A stretch of 64,000 nucleotides of DNA from Deltaproteobacteria bacterium (GTDB taxonomy: Bacteria; Myxococcota; XYA12-FULL-58-9), in the NCBI GenBank assembly GCA_016218825.1, contig JACRCV010000008.1, forward strand, positions 25,169 to 89,168. Reading direction: 5' to 3'. Made by a program: the position numbers and the translations under genes. Of this stretch, positions 8,995 to 20,226 are shown piece after piece (position 1 is the stretch's first letter; each line of letters starts with the position of its first letter). The notes under the pieces were generated by a model. The model did not search any database and was not told where the DNA came from. It was given only the letters and a program-made list of their open reading frames with translations.

Positions 8995-10395
8995 ATGGCT
9001 CACGTTCTGTCACGCCAGGCCATCATCATGGCGCTGACTCTCGGGGTCGCGACCGCCGCCGCGGCGGCAGAAGACCCCGGGGCGCGGCGCTTGACGCTGA
9101 AGGAGTGTCTGGCGCTCGCGGCCGCTGCCAACCCCGATCTCAAGTCGGCCGACTCCGAGCTCGAGGCCGCCGCCGCCGGGCGGCGCGGCGCGCTCGGGTC
9201 CTTCGGCCCCAAGCTCAAGGTCGAGGGCAGCTACCTGCGCTGGGACGAGCCGCTCTACATCGACTTCGCGGCTTCGCTCGGGCCGTTGATGCAGGCGATC
9301 GGCCCGCTGCTGCAGGCCGCGGGGGTCGTCATCGATCCGGCGTCGATGCAGCCGATGCCGGTCCGCGAGCAGTACACCAAGGCCGTGACCGCGACCGTGA
9401 CCCAGCCGCTGACCCCGCTGTGGACGATCTACGAGGCCTATCGCCTGCGCGATCTCGGGGTGGACGTGGCCGCGATCCGGCGACAAATGACGCAAAACGA
9501 CGTCGCCTACCAGGTCACCGAGGCGTTCTACCGCGCGCTGCAGGCCCGAGGTTTGGCGCAGATCGCCGAGAGGTCGGTGGCGCAAATCTCCTCGCAGGTC
9601 GACCGCGCCCGCGCCTTCCTGGCCCAGGGCATGGTGGGCGAGAACGACGTGTTGCGCGCCGAGCTCGGCCTCGCCGCCGCCAACCAGCGCCTGATCCAAA
9701 TGCGCGGCACCGTCACCCTCGCCTCCGGCCGCTTGGCGCTGCTCATCGGCCTGCCCGCCGACACCGTCCTCGAGCCGGTGGCGAACCTCGACCGGACGCC
9801 GGCGACCGAGATCCCGGAGAGCGCCGAGATCCAACGGCGCGCGATCGACAAGCGCCCGGAGCTCAAAGAGCTCGCGGCCCGCACCGACCAGGCCCGCGCC
9901 GCGAAGACCCTGGCGTGGTCGCGGATGGTGCCGACGGTGGCGGCGCTCGGCAGCTACTCCTACAACAAAGGCTCGATGTTCCAACCGGAGCGCTCCTGGT
10001 ACGTCGGCGGCGTGATGGCGTGGGACGTCTGGGAGTGGGGCGCGACCTACGCCGGCATCGACGAGGCCGACGCCCGTCTGACGCAGGCGCTCGAGCTCCG
10101 GACGAAGATCGAGAACCTCATCCGCCTCGAAGCCCACAGCGCCGTGGTGAGCTTGACCGGCAGCGCCGAGGCGCTCCGCGTCGCCGAGCGCGCCGTCAGG
10201 CAGGCGGAGGAGAACTTCCGTATCGAGAACAAACGCTACGAGGCCGCGGCCAGCACCACCTTCGACGTCCTCGACGCCGAGACCCTGTTGACCACGGCGC
10301 GGACCCAACAGCAGACCGCGCTCTTCGACCTGCAGATCGCGGCCGCCGCCATCGTCCGCGTGACCGGCGCGGGCGCCGCCGAGGCCGCGCCATGA
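8995..10395 (+). CDS. TolC-like outer membrane efflux protein
   Basis: The product has 466 residues. A signal peptide ends near TAAAAAEDPG. Two repeated OEP halves follow with the usual helical hairpin pattern: a first LTLKECLALAAAANPDLKS segment and a second half starting near ELKELAARTDQARAAK. The length matches TolC/OprM proteins, which form trimeric outer-membrane exit ducts. A periplasmic adaptor and an inner-membrane RND pump gene follow directly, so it is the outer-membrane part of one tripartite pump. A second TolC-like gene, with a different partner, lies at 37387. Confidence 0.9.
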   Translation: MAHVLSRQAIIMALTLGVATAAAAAEDPGARRLTLKECLALAAAANPDLKSADSELEAAAAGRRGALGSFGPKLKVEGSYLRWDEPLYIDFAASLGPLMQAIGPLLQAAGVVIDPASMQPMPVREQYTKAVTATVTQPLTPLWTIYEAYRLRDLGVDVAAIRRQMTQNDVAYQVTEAFYRALQARGLAQIAERSVAQISSQVDRARAFLAQGMVGENDVLRAELGLAAANQRLIQMRGTVTLASGRLALLIGLPADTVLEPVANLDRTPATEIPESAEIQRRAIDKRPELKELAARTDQARAAKTLAWSRMVPTVAALGSYSYNKGSMFQPERSWYVGGVMAWDVWEWGATYAGIDEADARLTQALELRTKIENLIRLEAHSAVVSLTGSAEALRVAERAVRQAEENFRIENKRYEAAASTTFDVLDAETLLTTARTQQQTALFDLQIAAAAIVRVTGAGAAEAAP

Positions 10396-10441
10396 CCCCC
10401 GACCTTCACCCTGCGCACCGCCAGTGACTGCGGTGGTTCCG

Positions 10442-11404
10442 ATGAGGCCCGTCATGATTCAGCGTTGCCTACCGTTTGTCGCCTTGACCCTGACCGTGGC
10501 CGCCTGCTCCTCCGAGCCCCGAGCGAGCCTGCCCGCGACGCCACCGGCGCCGGCCGCCGCCGCCAAGCCGTTGTTGGCCGGCCTCGAGAGCAGCACCGAT
10601 GCCGCGGCGACCGCGACTCCGGCGGAGGCCGTCCTCCAGAGCCCGTACTTGACCGGGGCCACCGAGGCCCACCGGCGCAGCGCTCTCGCAGCCCGGGTCG
10701 CGGGCGTGGTGGCGAAGGTCTACGTCCGCGAGGGTGATCTGGTGAAGCCAGGCGCGGCGCTGGTAGCGCTCGATCCGGAGGACTTCCAGCTTCGCATGGC
10801 CCAGGCGGAGGCCGGCCTGAAGGCGGCGCAGGCACAGTACGTCGCCACCCGCCTGGAGTGGGAGCGGGTCAAGAAGCTCAAGGAGGACCGCGCGGTGCCG
10901 GCGAGCCAGCTGGACATGATGGACGCCAAGTTCGAGGGCTCGAAGGCCCAGGTCGCCACCGCCGAGGCGATGTTGACGATGGCGAAGAAGGCGCTCGGCG
11001 ACTCGACCCTCACCGCGCCGTTCGCCGGCGTCGTCACCAAGCGCTTCGTCAACGAGGGCGAGTACGCGACCGCGATGCCGCCGACGATGCTGGTGTCGAT
11101 CGAGGAGACCGATCCGATGGACCTGCGGCTGCAGGTACCCGCCAACGAGATGAGTCGGGTGGTCGCGGGTGCGAAGGCCAAGATCCGCTTCCCGGCTACC
11201 GGCCGCGAGCTCGAGGCCACCGTCACCCGGGTCGTGAGCTCCCTCGACGCCCGCACCCGATCGTTTGCCGCGATCATCGAGCTGCCGAACGCCGACCGCT
11301 CGTTGTGGGCCGGGATGTTCGCCGACGTCCGGATCGCGCCGACCGCCAAAGAGGTGGCGGCGGCACCGGTGAGCGGCACGGCGTCGGCGGCCGAGGGACG
11401 CTAG
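10442..11404 (+). CDS. RND efflux periplasmic adaptor (membrane fusion) lipoprotein
   Basis: The product has about 320 residues. ATG 10442 (MRPVMIQRC) or ATG 10454 (MIQRC) is preferred over the GTG at 10424. Lipobox VAAC (LTLTVAACSS) gives a lipid-anchored N-terminus. A biotinyl-lipoyl-like half follows (RVAGVVAKVYVREGDLVKPG). After it come a helical hairpin (about 110-165), the second lipoyl half (TLTAPFAGVVTKRFVNEGE) and beta-barrel domains: the HlyD/MFP order. It sits between TolC and the RND pump gene, with 2 bp to the latter. It should bridge the inner-membrane pump to the outer-membrane duct. Confidence 0.9.
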   Translation: MRPVMIQRCLPFVALTLTVAACSSEPRASLPATPPAPAAAAKPLLAGLESSTDAAATATPAEAVLQSPYLTGATEAHRRSALAARVAGVVAKVYVREGDLVKPGAALVALDPEDFQLRMAQAEAGLKAAQAQYVATRLEWERVKKLKEDRAVPASQLDMMDAKFEGSKAQVATAEAMLTMAKKALGDSTLTAPFAGVVTKRFVNEGEYATAMPPTMLVSIEETDPMDLRLQVPANEMSRVVAGAKAKIRFPATGRELEATVTRVVSSLDARTRSFAAIIELPNADRSLWAGMFADVRIAPTAKEVAAAPVSGTASAAEGR

Positions 11405-11406
11405 CG

Positions 11407-14400
11407 ATGAAGCTCGCCGACATATCGATCCGCCGCCCGGTGCTCGCGAGCGTCATGGTCGGGGTGCTCGCGGTCTTCGGCCTCTGGGCCTACCCGCGCA
11501 TCGGCGTCGACCTGTTCCCGGACGTCGAGTTCCCGGTCGTCGTGATCACCGCCATCTACCCGGGCGCCGACCCGGCGACGATGGAGTCGAAGGTCATCCA
11601 CAAGCTCGAGGAAGAGGTCAGCACCATCAACGGCATCAAGCTCTTGCGCAGCACCAGCATGGAAAACGTCGGGATGGTGATCATCCAGTTCGAGCTCGAG
11701 CGGCGCGCCGACCTCGCGGTGCAGGACGTCCGCGACAAGGTCGCCGGGGCGTTGCAGCTCTTGCCCCCGGATCTCGAGCCGCCGGTGGTGCAGCGCTTCG
11801 ACGTCAACGCCGCGCCGATCATGGCGCTCGCGGTCTCCGGCAAGCTGTCGCCGCGCGAGATCACCAAGGTCGCCGATGACCAGATCAAGCGCCGGCTGCA
11901 GACCATCAGCGGCGTCGGCGGCGTCGAGATCTTGGGCGGCCAGGAGCGCGAGTTCCACGTCTGGATCGATCCCCAACGCCTGGAGTCTTACGGCCTCGCG
12001 GCCGGCGACGTGCTGCAGGCGCTGGCGGCGCAGAACGTCGAGATCCCGGGCGGGCGCCTCGACGTCGGCAGCCGCGAGCTGACGGTCAAGACCCTGGGCC
12101 AGGTGCACTCGGCGGCGGAGCTCTCTCAGATCATCATCACCGCGGCGATGGGCACCCCGGTCCGGATCGGCGACGTCGCCGGTGTCGAAGACGGCGAAGA
12201 GGAGCGCCGCTCGCACTCCTCGGTGAACGGCACCGCGGCGGTGGGCCTGGTGGTCCGCAAGCAGTCGGGCGCCAACACCGTCGAGGTGGCGGCCGCGGTG
12301 CGCAAGGCGCTCACTGCGATCACGCCGCTCTTGCCGCCCGGCGTCGAGGTCAGCATCCCCACCGACAACTCGACCTTCATCTCCAACACCATCAACGACG
12401 TCCAGTTCGACCTGCTCTACGGCGCCATCCTCGCGGTGCTGATCATCTTCCTGTTCCTCTACGACTGGCGCGCCACCTTGATCTCGGCCTTGGCGCTGCC
12501 GGTGTCGGTCATCGCGACCTTCGCGTTCATCAAGGCGATGGGCTTCACCTTCAACATGATGACGATGCTGGCGCTGTCGCTCTCCATCGGCATCCTCATC
12601 GACGACGCCATCGTCGTGATCGAGAACATCCATCGCCACCTGCGCTCCGGCAAGCCGCCGATGAAGGCCGCCGCCGACGCCACCGCCGAGATCGGCCTCG
12701 CGGTCATGGCGACCACCGCCTCGATCCTCGCGGTGTTCGTGCCGGTCGCGACGATGCAAGGCATGGTGGGGCGCTTCTTCAAGCAGTTCGGCCTCACGGT
12801 CGCGTTCGCCGTCAGCGTGTCGCTGTTCGTCGCCTTCACGTTGACGCCGATGATGTCGGCGCGCCTGCTCACCGTCGAGGCGCACAAGGGCCGGCTGGGG
12901 CACTGGGTGGACGCCCGCCTCGCGACCGTCGATCGCTTCTATCGCCAAGCCCTCAGTTGGGCCCTCGCGCATCGGGGCCTCACGGTGCTGATCGCCACCG
13001 TGATGTTCGTCAGCAGCCTCGGCCTCGGCGCCGTTGTCCCCAAGGAGTTCATGGTCGCCGAAGACCGCAGCCAGTTCCTGGTCAAGCTCGAGCTGCCGGC
13101 GGGCACCGGCCTGGCGAGCACGGAGCACTACGCCGAGGGCGCCGCCGAAGAGCTGCGCGCCATCCCCGGAGTGTTGTCGACCTTCGTCACCGTCGGCGGT
13201 GGCAGCCAGAACGAGGTCAACCGCGCCGACATCCAGGTGAACACCGTCGGCCGGCGAGAGCGCACCTACACTCAGCTCGAGGCGATGGGCTACGCCCGCG
13301 GCCTGTTCGTGAATCGCCCCAACGTCACGGTCGCCGTCGAGCCGGTGAACGCGATGGGCGGCGGCGGCGGCTTTAGGGCCGCGACCGTGCAGTACGTCAT
13401 CCTCGGCGACGACTACGACGCGCTGAACCGCGTCGCCCAGAGCCTGATCCAACACCTCCGGGGGCTCGGCGGCTACGTCGATCTCGACACCACCTTCCGT
13501 GGCGGCAAGCCCGAGCTCGCGGTGTCGATCGATCGGGACCGCGCCGCCGACCTCGGCGTCCCGGTCGCGAGCATCGCGATGACCTTGAGGAGCCTGATCG
13601 CCGGCGACAAGGCCACCGAGCTGACGACCGGGGGCGACCGCTTCGACGTCCGGGTGCAGCTCCAGGATAGCTTCATGCAGCGCCCCGAGGACATCCTCGG
13701 CTTGAAGGTCCGCTCGACCTCCGGGCCGCTGGTGCACCTCGCCAACGTCATCGCGGTCTCGCCCGGGGCCGGGCCGGCGAAGATCGAGCGCCAGGACCGC
13801 CAGCGCCAGGTGACGGTGTTCGCGAACCTCTCCGGCAAGGCGCTCGGCACCGCGATCACCGAGATCGACGACTGGGCGGCACAGAATTTACCGGCGGACC
13901 TGACGTCGAAGTGGAGCGGCATGGGCGACATCATGACCGACTCGTTCAAGAACCTGTTCGCGTCCCTCATCCTCGCGGTGATCATGGTGTTCCTCATCCT
14001 CGCGGCGCAGTTCGAGAGCGTCCTCTACCCGCTCACCATCATGCTGTCGTTGCCGCTATCGTTGGTCGGCGCGATGGGCGGCCTGGCGGCGACGCGGGCG
14101 CCGCTCGGCATCATGGCGATGATCGGCGTCATCCTGCTGATGGGCCTGGTCACCAAGAACGCCATCCTCCTCGTCGACTACACCAACGCCCTGCGCGAGA
14201 AGGGCATGGGCACGGTCGAGGCGCTCCTCGCCGCGGGCCCGGTGCGGTTGCGGCCGATCCTGATGACCACCGCGGCGATGATCTTCGGCATGGTCCCGGT
14301 CGCGCTCGGGCTCTCCGAAGGCGGCGAGACCCGCGCGCCGATGGCGGTGGCGGTGATCGGCGGCCTGCTCACCTCGACGCTCTTGACCCTGCTGGTGGTG

Positions 14401-14472
14401 CCGGTGGCGTACGCGATCTCGGACTCGATGGTCGTCGCGCTGCGCCGCCGGCCGCGCCAGACGACGATCTGA
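11407..14472 (+). CDS. AcrB/MexB-type RND multidrug efflux permease
   Basis: The product has 1021 residues, typical for the HAE RND family with 12 transmembrane helices and two large periplasmic loops. It starts [12 protein letters not shown], the classic amphipathic entry to TM1. The proton-relay aspartates in TM4 are present in [14 protein letters not shown], and the TM10 lysine is in [13 protein letters not shown]. It uses proton influx to expel drugs, dyes, siderophores or lipids through the adaptor and TolC encoded just upstream. The start is 2 bp after the adaptor stop. The gene is followed after 7 bp by a second, MMPL-type exporter, which is unusual for a tripartite drug pump. Confidence 0.95.
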   Translation: MKLADISIRRPVLASVMVGVLAVFGLWAYPRIGVDLFPDVEFPVVVITAIYPGADPATMESKVIHKLEEEVSTINGIKLLRSTSMENVGMVIIQFELERRADLAVQDVRDKVAGALQLLPPDLEPPVVQRFDVNAAPIMALAVSGKLSPREITKVADDQIKRRLQTISGVGGVEILGGQEREFHVWIDPQRLESYGLAAGDVLQALAAQNVEIPGGRLDVGSRELTVKTLGQVHSAAELSQIIITAAMGTPVRIGDVAGVEDGEEERRSHSSVNGTAAVGLVVRKQSGANTVEVAAAVRKALTAITPLLPPGVEVSIPTDNSTFISNTINDVQFDLLYGAILAVLIIFLFLYDWRATLISALALPVSVIATFAFIKAMGFTFNMMTMLALSLSIGILIDDAIVVIENIHRHLRSGKPPMKAAADATAEIGLAVMATTASILAVFVPVATMQGMVGRFFKQFGLTVAFAVSVSLFVAFTLTPMMSARLLTVEAHKGRLGHWVDARLATVDRFYRQALSWALAHRGLTVLIATVMFVSSLGLGAVVPKEFMVAEDRSQFLVKLELPAGTGLASTEHYAEGAAEELRAIPGVLSTFVTVGGGSQNEVNRADIQVNTVGRRERTYTQLEAMGYARGLFVNRPNVTVAVEPVNAMGGGGGFRAATVQYVILGDDYDALNRVAQSLIQHLRGLGGYVDLDTTFRGGKPELAVSIDRDRAADLGVPVASIAMTLRSLIAGDKATELTTGGDRFDVRVQLQDSFMQRPEDILGLKVRSTSGPLVHLANVIAVSPGAGPAKIERQDRQRQVTVFANLSGKALGTAITEIDDWAAQNLPADLTSKWSGMGDIMTDSFKNLFASLILAVIMVFLILAAQFESVLYPLTIMLSLPLSLVGAMGGLAATRAPLGIMAMIGVILLMGLVTKNAILLVDYTNALREKGMGTVEALLAAGPVRLRPILMTTAAMIFGMVPVALGLSEGGETRAPMAVAVIGGLLTSTLLTLLVVPVAYAISDSMVVALRRRPRQTTI

Positions 14473-14479
14473 GGAGCTG

Positions 14480-16912
14480 ATGTCCGGATACGGCACCCGC
14501 ATCGCGACCGCCGTCGAGCGCCGCTTGCGCGATCTCGGCACCTGGGCCTTTCGCCGGCCGATCGCCGCGCTCGCCGTCGTTGGCCTGTTGTCGGCGGCGG
14601 CGCTCGCCACCGCCAGCCGCCTGCAGGTGAACGCCGATCTCTCCGAGCTGTTGCCACGCACCTTTCCGAGCCTGCAAGCCTTCGACGTCCTCAAAGAGCG
14701 CTTCGGCGGCATCGGCTTCGTCGTCGTCGTCGGCCAGGGGGCGGAGCCCGAGACCCTGCGGCGCTTCGCCGCCGACGTCGCGAAGCAGGTCGACGGCCTG
14801 GAGACGGTGCGCTACGTCGACTACCTGCGGCCGATGGAGTTCTTCCGCGACCACGCGCTCTACTTCCTCGACCTCGACGACCTGACCGAGATCCAGGCGA
14901 CGCTCGAGAAACGCCTGGAGTGGGAGAAGCGCCACGCCAACCCGATGTACGTCGACTTCGAGGACGCCCTGCCGCCGTCCTTGGAGTTCACCGACATCGT
15001 CCACAAGTACGCCGGGCGCGGCGACCGCCGCTGGGTGAAGGCCCAGCTCGGCGAGCACTTCTACCTCGACGAGGGCAAGCGCCTGGTCGCGGTGTTCGTC
15101 AAGCCGGCGCAGGCCTCGACCGATCTCAGCTTCACCCGGAGGCTCGTCGGCGAGGTCAAAGACGCGGTCGGCCGGCTCGATCTCGCCCAGTATCCCGGGC
15201 TCGAGGTTGGTTTCACCGGCACCTATCCGAAGCGCATCGACCAACAGGAGATCATCGACCGCGACCTGCGCGTCGCCTCGCTGGTCGCCTTTCTCCTGAT
15301 CTTCGGCTACTTCCTGATCCACTTCCGGCAAATCACCGCGGTCGCGGTGGCGCTCACACCGATGCTCGTCGGCACCCTGTGGACCTACGGCTTCGCCGGC
15401 GCCGCCTTCGGCGTCCTGAACATCCTGACCTCGTTCATCGGCGCGATCATCATGGGCATCGGCAACGACCACGGTCTCCACCTCCTCGCCCGCTACAAGG
15501 CCGAGGTCGCCCTCGGCCGCAGCGAGCCGGAGGCCGCTCGCCTCACCTTCGGCAACACCGGCCGCGCCGCGCTGGTTTCGGCGCTGACGAGCTGCGTCGG
15601 CTTTGCCGGTCTCGGGCTCTCGGAGTTCCGCGCCTTTCGCGAGTTCGGCCTGATCGCCGCCGCCGGTGGCTTGCTGATGGTGCTCGCCTACATGCTGACG
15701 CTGCCGGCGCTGTTGTCTTTGGCCATGAAGACCGGCTGGCGCCTGCGGCTGCTCGCCGACGAGCGCGCCACCCCCCTCGCCGGCATCCTCACGCGCCGCG
15801 CCACCGGCATCCTGGTGACCGCGGCGTTCACGGTCGTGGTCGGGCTGCTGCTCATCTCCAGGGTCGGCTTCAACTACGACTTCAACTCGCTCGGCAACAC
15901 CGATCTGGAGTCGTTCCGCCTCGACACCAAGGTGAACGCGCTCCTCGGCTACTCGCAGACGCCGGTCGTCATGCTCACCGACAGCCTCACCGAGGAGAGC
16001 CACGCCGCGACCGCGTTGCGCGCGTCCCAACGGACACGGGGCCGCGACTCCACCGTCGACTTCATCGTCGCCGGCGCCGACCTGGTGCCGCAAGACCAAG
16101 CAGCCAAAGAACCGCACCTGCGGGCCATCGGCGACCTGCTGCGCCAGGTGTCGCCGCGTCGCTTGAGCGCCGAGCGCCGCGGCCAGCTCGCGACGATCTT
16201 GCGAATGACCGAGGCGAAGCCGTTCGGCCGCACCGAGCTCCCGGTGGAGGTACGACGCCAATTCCAGGGGCTGAACAGCCTCGCCGGTCGGGGCTTCGTG
16301 CTGGCGTTTCCGGCGATCTCGACCAGCGACGGGCACGCGGTGATGCGCATGGCGAGCGAGATCCGGGCGGTCACCTCCCTCAAAGGCGAGGTCTACCCGG
16401 CCGCCGGCGAGTCGCTGATCCTCGCCGACATCCTGCACATGGTCATCAACGAGGCGCCGATCGTCTTGACCCTCACCGTCATCGCCACCTTCCTGATCTC
16501 GCTGCTGCTCATCGGCCGGCTGCGCGAGACCCTCCTGGCGCTCGGCCCGACCGCCGCGACCTTGATCGTCACGCTCGGCTTCTTGCCGTTGATGTGGCTG
16601 CCGCTCAACTACCTCAACATCATCTTGATCCCGTTCTTGTTCGGCTACGGCATCGAGAGCGGCGCGCACCTCGTCACCCGCCTGTCGGTCGAGCCCGACC
16701 TCGACCGGGTGCTGCCCACCACCGGCCGCGCCATCGTCGCGTCGCTCTCCACCACCGCGTTCGGCTTCGGCGCGATGCTGATCGCCAAGCACCCGGGCCT
16801 GCGCTCGCTCTCCGAGCTCGCGCTCGTCGGCCTCGGCGCCAACATGCTCGCCTGCACCGTGGTGTTGCCGAGCTTCGTGGTGTGGTACCGCAGGCGCAGC
16901 CTCAACCAATGA
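14480..16912 (+). CDS. MMPL/HpnN-like RND superfamily lipid exporter
   Basis: The product has 810 residues. It has the two-fold MMPL plan: TM1 ([18 protein letters not shown]), a periplasmic domain beginning [14 protein letters not shown], a five-helix block (about 255-415), a second periplasmic domain and a final five-helix block. MMPL/HpnN relatives move hopanoids or other lipids across the periplasm. A family-like [15 protein letters not shown] segment occurs in the first membrane block, where an Asp relay is expected. It is the last gene of the TolC-MFP-RND operon (7-bp spacing), and its 3' end overlaps the convergent dehydrogenase gene by 11 bp. It is a paralogue of the exporter at 34899. 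Confidence 0.85.
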   Translation: MSGYGTRIATAVERRLRDLGTWAFRRPIAALAVVGLLSAAALATASRLQVNADLSELLPRTFPSLQAFDVLKERFGGIGFVVVVGQGAEPETLRRFAADVAKQVDGLETVRYVDYLRPMEFFRDHALYFLDLDDLTEIQATLEKRLEWEKRHANPMYVDFEDALPPSLEFTDIVHKYAGRGDRRWVKAQLGEHFYLDEGKRLVAVFVKPAQASTDLSFTRRLVGEVKDAVGRLDLAQYPGLEVGFTGTYPKRIDQQEIIDRDLRVASLVAFLLIFGYFLIHFRQITAVAVALTPMLVGTLWTYGFAGAAFGVLNILTSFIGAIIMGIGNDHGLHLLARYKAEVALGRSEPEAARLTFGNTGRAALVSALTSCVGFAGLGLSEFRAFREFGLIAAAGGLLMVLAYMLTLPALLSLAMKTGWRLRLLADERATPLAGILTRRATGILVTAAFTVVVGLLLISRVGFNYDFNSLGNTDLESFRLDTKVNALLGYSQTPVVMLTDSLTEESHAATALRASQRTRGRDSTVDFIVAGADLVPQDQAAKEPHLRAIGDLLRQVSPRRLSAERRGQLATILRMTEAKPFGRTELPVEVRRQFQGLNSLAGRGFVLAFPAISTSDGHAVMRMASEIRAVTSLKGEVYPAAGESLILADILHMVINEAPIVLTLTVIATFLISLLLIGRLRETLLALGPTAATLIVTLGFLPLMWLPLNYLNIILIPFLFGYGIESGAHLVTRLSVEPDLDRVLPTTGRAIVASLSTTAFGFGAMLIAKHPGLRSLSELALVGLGANMLACTVVLPSFVVWYRRRSLNQ

Positions 16913-18398
16913 TCAACGTCTCGTGACTCTTGACCCCGCCATCCTTGAACCGGGCGGCGCGGTTGTCCTTGAAGATCGCGTGCTCCTGGCCCTTGGCGAG
17001 GTAGAGGCCGACGTACTTCGAGACCGCCGGCGCCATCATGAAGCCGTGACCGACAAAGCCGTGCACCTGGAAGAAGCCTTCGACCTCGTCGACGTAGCCC
17101 AGGATCGGATTGCCGTCGGGGGTGCGGTCGTAGCACCCGGCCCACTGCCGCAACACCTTGACCTCGGCGAGGCGCGGGATCCGCTGCACCAGGGCGCGGC
17201 TCATGCGAACCAGGAAGCGCAACGACGAGCGCATCTCGATGCCCTCGGGCTCGTCGGGGTCACCGAGGCCGCCGACGATCTCACCGCGGCCCGACTGCGA
17301 AAAGTACAGACCGCTGCCGAGCTCGCTGACGAGAGGCTTCAGGAACGGCTTCAACGATTCGGTGACCAGGATCTCGTGGCGCTCCGGCCGATTCGGGAAC
17401 GTGATCCCCGCCATGCGCCCGATCTGCGGCGCCCAGGCCGCCGCGGCGTTGATCACCAGGTTGCAGCCGATCCGACCCCGAGCCGTCAGCACCCCGGTCA
17501 CCCGGCCGGCTTCGACGTCGATCCCGGTCGCCGGGGTGAAGGTCACGATCTTGGCGCCGTGCGCCTTGGCGCCGTTGGCGTAGCCCCACAGGAAGGGCCA
17601 CGGGAACAGCGTGCCGTCCTCGGGGTTGTAACACGCGCCCTGCAGATCTTGGATCTGGAGGTCGGGCACGATCTCCTTGGCGCCTTTGGGCTCCAAGATC
17701 CGCGTCGGCACCCCGAGCCGGTTTTGCAGCGCGACGTTCTTGGCGATCGCCTCCATCTGCGCCGGGTTGCCGGCGAGGAAGAGATAGCCGCCCTGCCGCA
17801 GCCAGACGTTGATCCCCAGCTCCACCGCGAACTCGCGACAGATGGCGATCGACTCCTTCATCAAGAGGACGTTCTGCTCCGTCGACCACTGCGCGCGAAT
17901 GCCGCCGCCGCAACGCCCCGACGCCCCGGAGTTGATGTAGGCCCGCTCCAACACGACGACGTCGTGGACCCCGTTCTTCGCCAGGTGGTACGCGGTCGCG
18001 AGGCCCATGATGCCGCCGCCGATCACCACCACCTCGGCGCGCTTCGGGAGCGGCTCTTGGTGCGCGGGCGACCGCGGCATCGGCGGTGGCGGCGTCAGCG
18101 CCGCGCCGTCGGCCCCCGGATAGAGCAACGGCAGGTCGCCGCCGACCGCCAACAGGCCGAGCGGCGTGGGGTTGAGGGGCGGCCGGGGCGTCGTCGGTTG
18201 CAGGCGCGCGGGCTCGGCGCCGGCGGCCGCGAGCAGGCGCGCCACCGCGGCGACACAGGACTTTCCCTGGCAGATGCCGGTGCCGAAGCCGGTGTAACGC
18301 TTGACCGACTCCATGTCGGTGTAACCCCGGCGGACCGCGGCCTCGACGTCGGCGCGGGTCACGTCCTCGCAGGCGCAGACGAGCTCACGCCCGGCCAT
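16902..18398 (-). CDS. BFD-fused FAD-dependent (DAO-type) dehydrogenase beta subunit
   Basis: The product has 498 residues. Residues 5-58 form a BFD-like [2Fe-2S] domain with Cys8, Cys10, Cys43 and Cys48 (CAC ... CQGKSC). A Pro-rich linker follows, then a DAO-fold flavoprotein with dinucleotide motif VVIGGGIMG (124-132) and FAD-site motif [13 protein letters not shown]. It resembles the beta subunits of heteromeric sarcosine oxidase, HcnC and dye-linked proline/octopine dehydrogenases, which oxidise a secondary amine. In those systems the BFD domain is usually on the alpha subunit. The start overlaps the preceding alpha-like gene by 14 bp. The substrate is unknown. It is the last gene of a five-gene redox operon. 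Confidence 0.85.
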   Translation of the reverse strand: MAGRELVCACEDVTRADVEAAVRRGYTDMESVKRYTGFGTGICQGKSCVAAVARLLAAAGAEPARLQPTTPRPPLNPTPLGLLAVGGDLPLLYPGADGAALTPPPPMPRSPAHQEPLPKRAEVVVIGGGIMGLATAYHLAKNGVHDVVVLERAYINSGASGRCGGGIRAQWSTEQNVLLMKESIAICREFAVELGINVWLRQGGYLFLAGNPAQMEAIAKNVALQNRLGVPTRILEPKGAKEIVPDLQIQDLQGACYNPEDGTLFPWPFLWGYANGAKAHGAKIVTFTPATGIDVEAGRVTGVLTARGRIGCNLVINAAAAWAPQIGRMAGITFPNRPERHEILVTESLKPFLKPLVSELGSGLYFSQSGRGEIVGGLGDPDEPEGIEMRSSLRFLVRMSRALVQRIPRLAEVKVLRQWAGCYDRTPDGNPILGYVDEVEGFFQVHGFVGHGFMMAPAVSKYVGLYLAKGQEHAIFKDNRAARFKDGGVKSHETLIIG

Positions 18399-19707
18399 GG
18401 CTCACCTCGGCGCGATGCTTGCCGGCGCTGAACGCCGCCGCCACCGCCGCTCCGACCCTGCTGCCGTCCGCGGCCGCCTGGTCGGCCTCGACGCCGGCAA
18501 CCTCGCCGGCCACGTACAGCCCTGGGCGCGTCGTGCTGCCGTCGGCGGCTCTCTGAAGCTCGAAGCCCCCGAGCCCGGGGTCGTACGGGGTCTCGAGGCC
18601 CATCTGCCGCGGCAGGTCGTAGGCGGGGAGCGGCCGGCCGCACCAGATCAAGGCGTCACACTCGAAGGCCCCGGTGTCGCCCTCGGCGACGACGCGCTTC
18701 ACCCGGGTCCGGCCGACGATCTCCGCCAAGGCACCCGGCAGCGCGTGCGCGACACCGGAGACCGGCTCGAGCCCGAAGGTCACGCGGACTTCGGCGCCCG
18801 CGCCCTGCAGGCGCAGCACCAGCTCTCGACCTTGGCGCCGGGTGGACCGATCGGCCTCGGGATCGACGGCCACGACTGGACGCAGGCCCGGCAAGATCCC
18901 GGCGGCGAGCGCTGCATCCGCGGCGCGACGCCCGAGCACCCCCGGCAGGTCGTTGCCGGGGACCCACGGCAGCTGCTCGACACCGCCGGTCGCGATGACG
19001 ACGACGGCCGCCTCCAGCCACAGGTGACGGTCGGCGCCGACGACGACCAGCGTCCGGTCGTCGTAGAACCCGATCACCCGCATGCCGCCCAAGACGCCCG
19101 GCCCCGACCCCAGACGTGGGTCGATGATCACCGTGTCCAGGCCGGCTTGCACCAGCACCTGTGCCACGGCCTGTCCCGCCTGGCCCCCACCCACCACCGC
19201 CACCGCGACCCGGCGTTTCTCGGGCGTCAGCGCCAGCGCCCCGGCCGGCGCCGGCGGCAGGCGGCCGAGCCCGGAGAGCTCGTGCACCATCGCCAGCGCG
19301 ACGCGGTTCAAGGTCTTCGAGCCGGTCATCAGGTGGTGGTGATCGAGGCCGGCGGGGAACAGCCAGTCGATGGTGGACAGGAGATCGACCTCGGCCGAGC
19401 CGATGACGTTCTGGCTCGCGATCTTGACGCCGTCGGCGGCGGCGCACTCGCACAGACGCTGGTTGGGCCGATCGTCGACCTCGGCGACGCAGTGACCGCA
19501 CACGCCGCGGCCGCAGAACAAGCCGCGCGGTCGATGGTACTTGGCGCTGCGCCCGAGCACGAAGACTCCGTGGGCGAGCAAGGTCAGCGCCAGCGGCTCG
19601 CCGCGGCGGGCGCTGTAGCGCTTGCCGTCGAACAGCACGGTGGCGTCGGGCGGCGTCGAGAACCGCCCGGAGATCTCGAGCTTGCGAAAGCGCGTGCGCC
19701 CGCCCAA
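18385..19707 (-). CDS. [2Fe-2S]/FAD-NAD(P) dehydrogenase alpha-like subunit (SoxA/HcnAB-like)
   Basis: The product has 440 residues. An N-terminal ferredoxin-like domain (Fer2_4 type, about 20-110) has the cluster motif CGRGVCGHC plus a distal Cys in RLCECAA. A pyridine nucleotide-disulfide reductase fold follows: [17 protein letters not shown] is the first dinucleotide site, and [13 protein letters not shown] and [13 protein letters not shown] form the terminal FAD segment. This is the architecture of sarcosine oxidase alpha N-terminus or fused HcnA-HcnB, minus the C-terminal BFD domain, which is instead found on the neighbouring beta subunit. The two genes overlap by 14 bp and should form a complex that passes electrons from an amine substrate via FAD and Fe-S centres. 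Confidence 0.85.
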   Translation of the reverse strand: MGGRTRFRKLEISGRFSTPPDATVLFDGKRYSARRGEPLALTLLAHGVFVLGRSAKYHRPRGLFCGRGVCGHCVAEVDDRPNQRLCECAAADGVKIASQNVIGSAEVDLLSTIDWLFPAGLDHHHLMTGSKTLNRVALAMVHELSGLGRLPPAPAGALALTPEKRRVAVAVVGGGQAGQAVAQVLVQAGLDTVIIDPRLGSGPGVLGGMRVIGFYDDRTLVVVGADRHLWLEAAVVVIATGGVEQLPWVPGNDLPGVLGRRAADAALAAGILPGLRPVVAVDPEADRSTRRQGRELVLRLQGAGAEVRVTFGLEPVSGVAHALPGALAEIVGRTRVKRVVAEGDTGAFECDALIWCGRPLPAYDLPRQMGLETPYDPGLGGFELQRAADGSTTRPGLYVAGEVAGVEADQAAADGSRVGAAVAAAFSAGKHRAEVSHGRA

Positions 19708-19722
19708 GGCGAGGCCTCCAGG

Positions 19723-20226
19723 CTACAGCAGGCGGTCGAGGGTGAGCTCGACGCCGGTCGCCGGGATCGCGACCAACTCTTTGGTCTCGCCGTAGACGTC
19801 GCCCGGGTTCTTGGTCATCGCGTCTTTGTCCTTGTCGACCCGCGCCTCGATCTTGACCTTGCCGGCGAGCGAGGTCTGGGCGTGCATCACGTCGCCGCCG
19901 CTCAGCCGGAACGCCAGCGGGAACTTGTCGCCGATCTGGATCTTGGTCACCGCGACCAGGCTGCCGGTGGCGGCGTTCTTCGCCATGATGAACACCGTGT
20001 CGCCGGCGGCGACCTTGTCCTTGAGGTTGTCGGCGATCTGCAGCGCGCCGCTGATCTCGCCGGAGGGCAACGCCGGCAAGTCGCCGATCCCGGTCGCCGG
20101 GTGGCCGGCGGGCACGGTGGTCGGCGACCCCGCGGCCGCGGGGCCCGGCGTCGGCGCTGCCTGGTCTTTGCAGCCGAAGACGGACAGGAGCCCGAGGGTG
20201 ATGACGATGACGGCGGTCTTGGTCAT
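19723..20226 (-). CDS. Lipoprotein with CcmI/CycH C-terminal-like domain
   Basis: The product has 167 residues. Signal peptide and lipobox SVFGC place the mature protein on a membrane facing the periplasm. After a Pro/Ala-rich linker, residues about 55-167 match, from memory, the C-terminal domain of cytochrome c biogenesis protein CcmI/CycH. The motif order is SGEISGALQIA, then AAGDTVFIMAK, KFPLAFRLSG, VKIEARVDKDK and NPGDVYGE. No haem-lyase or other Ccm gene is nearby, so the domain is used outside its usual context. The start overlaps the DUF3501 stop (ATGA), and the 2Fe-2S flavoprotein gene follows after 15 bp. A chaperone or docking role for a periplasmic redox partner is an inference. 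Confidence 0.75.
   Translation of the reverse strand: MTKTAVIVITLGLLSVFGCKDQAAPTPGPAAAGSPTTVPAGHPATGIGDLPALPSGEISGALQIADNLKDKVAAGDTVFIMAKNAATGSLVAVTKIQIGDKFPLAFRLSGGDVMHAQTSLAGKVKIEARVDKDKDAMTKNPGDVYGETKELVAIPATGVELTLDRLL

Noticed and set aside
10858..11406. Long upstream extension of the RND pump frame inside the adaptor gene
   Set aside because: Arg/Gly-rich antiframe composition; the real start at 11407 has the conserved [13 protein letters not shown]-terminus.
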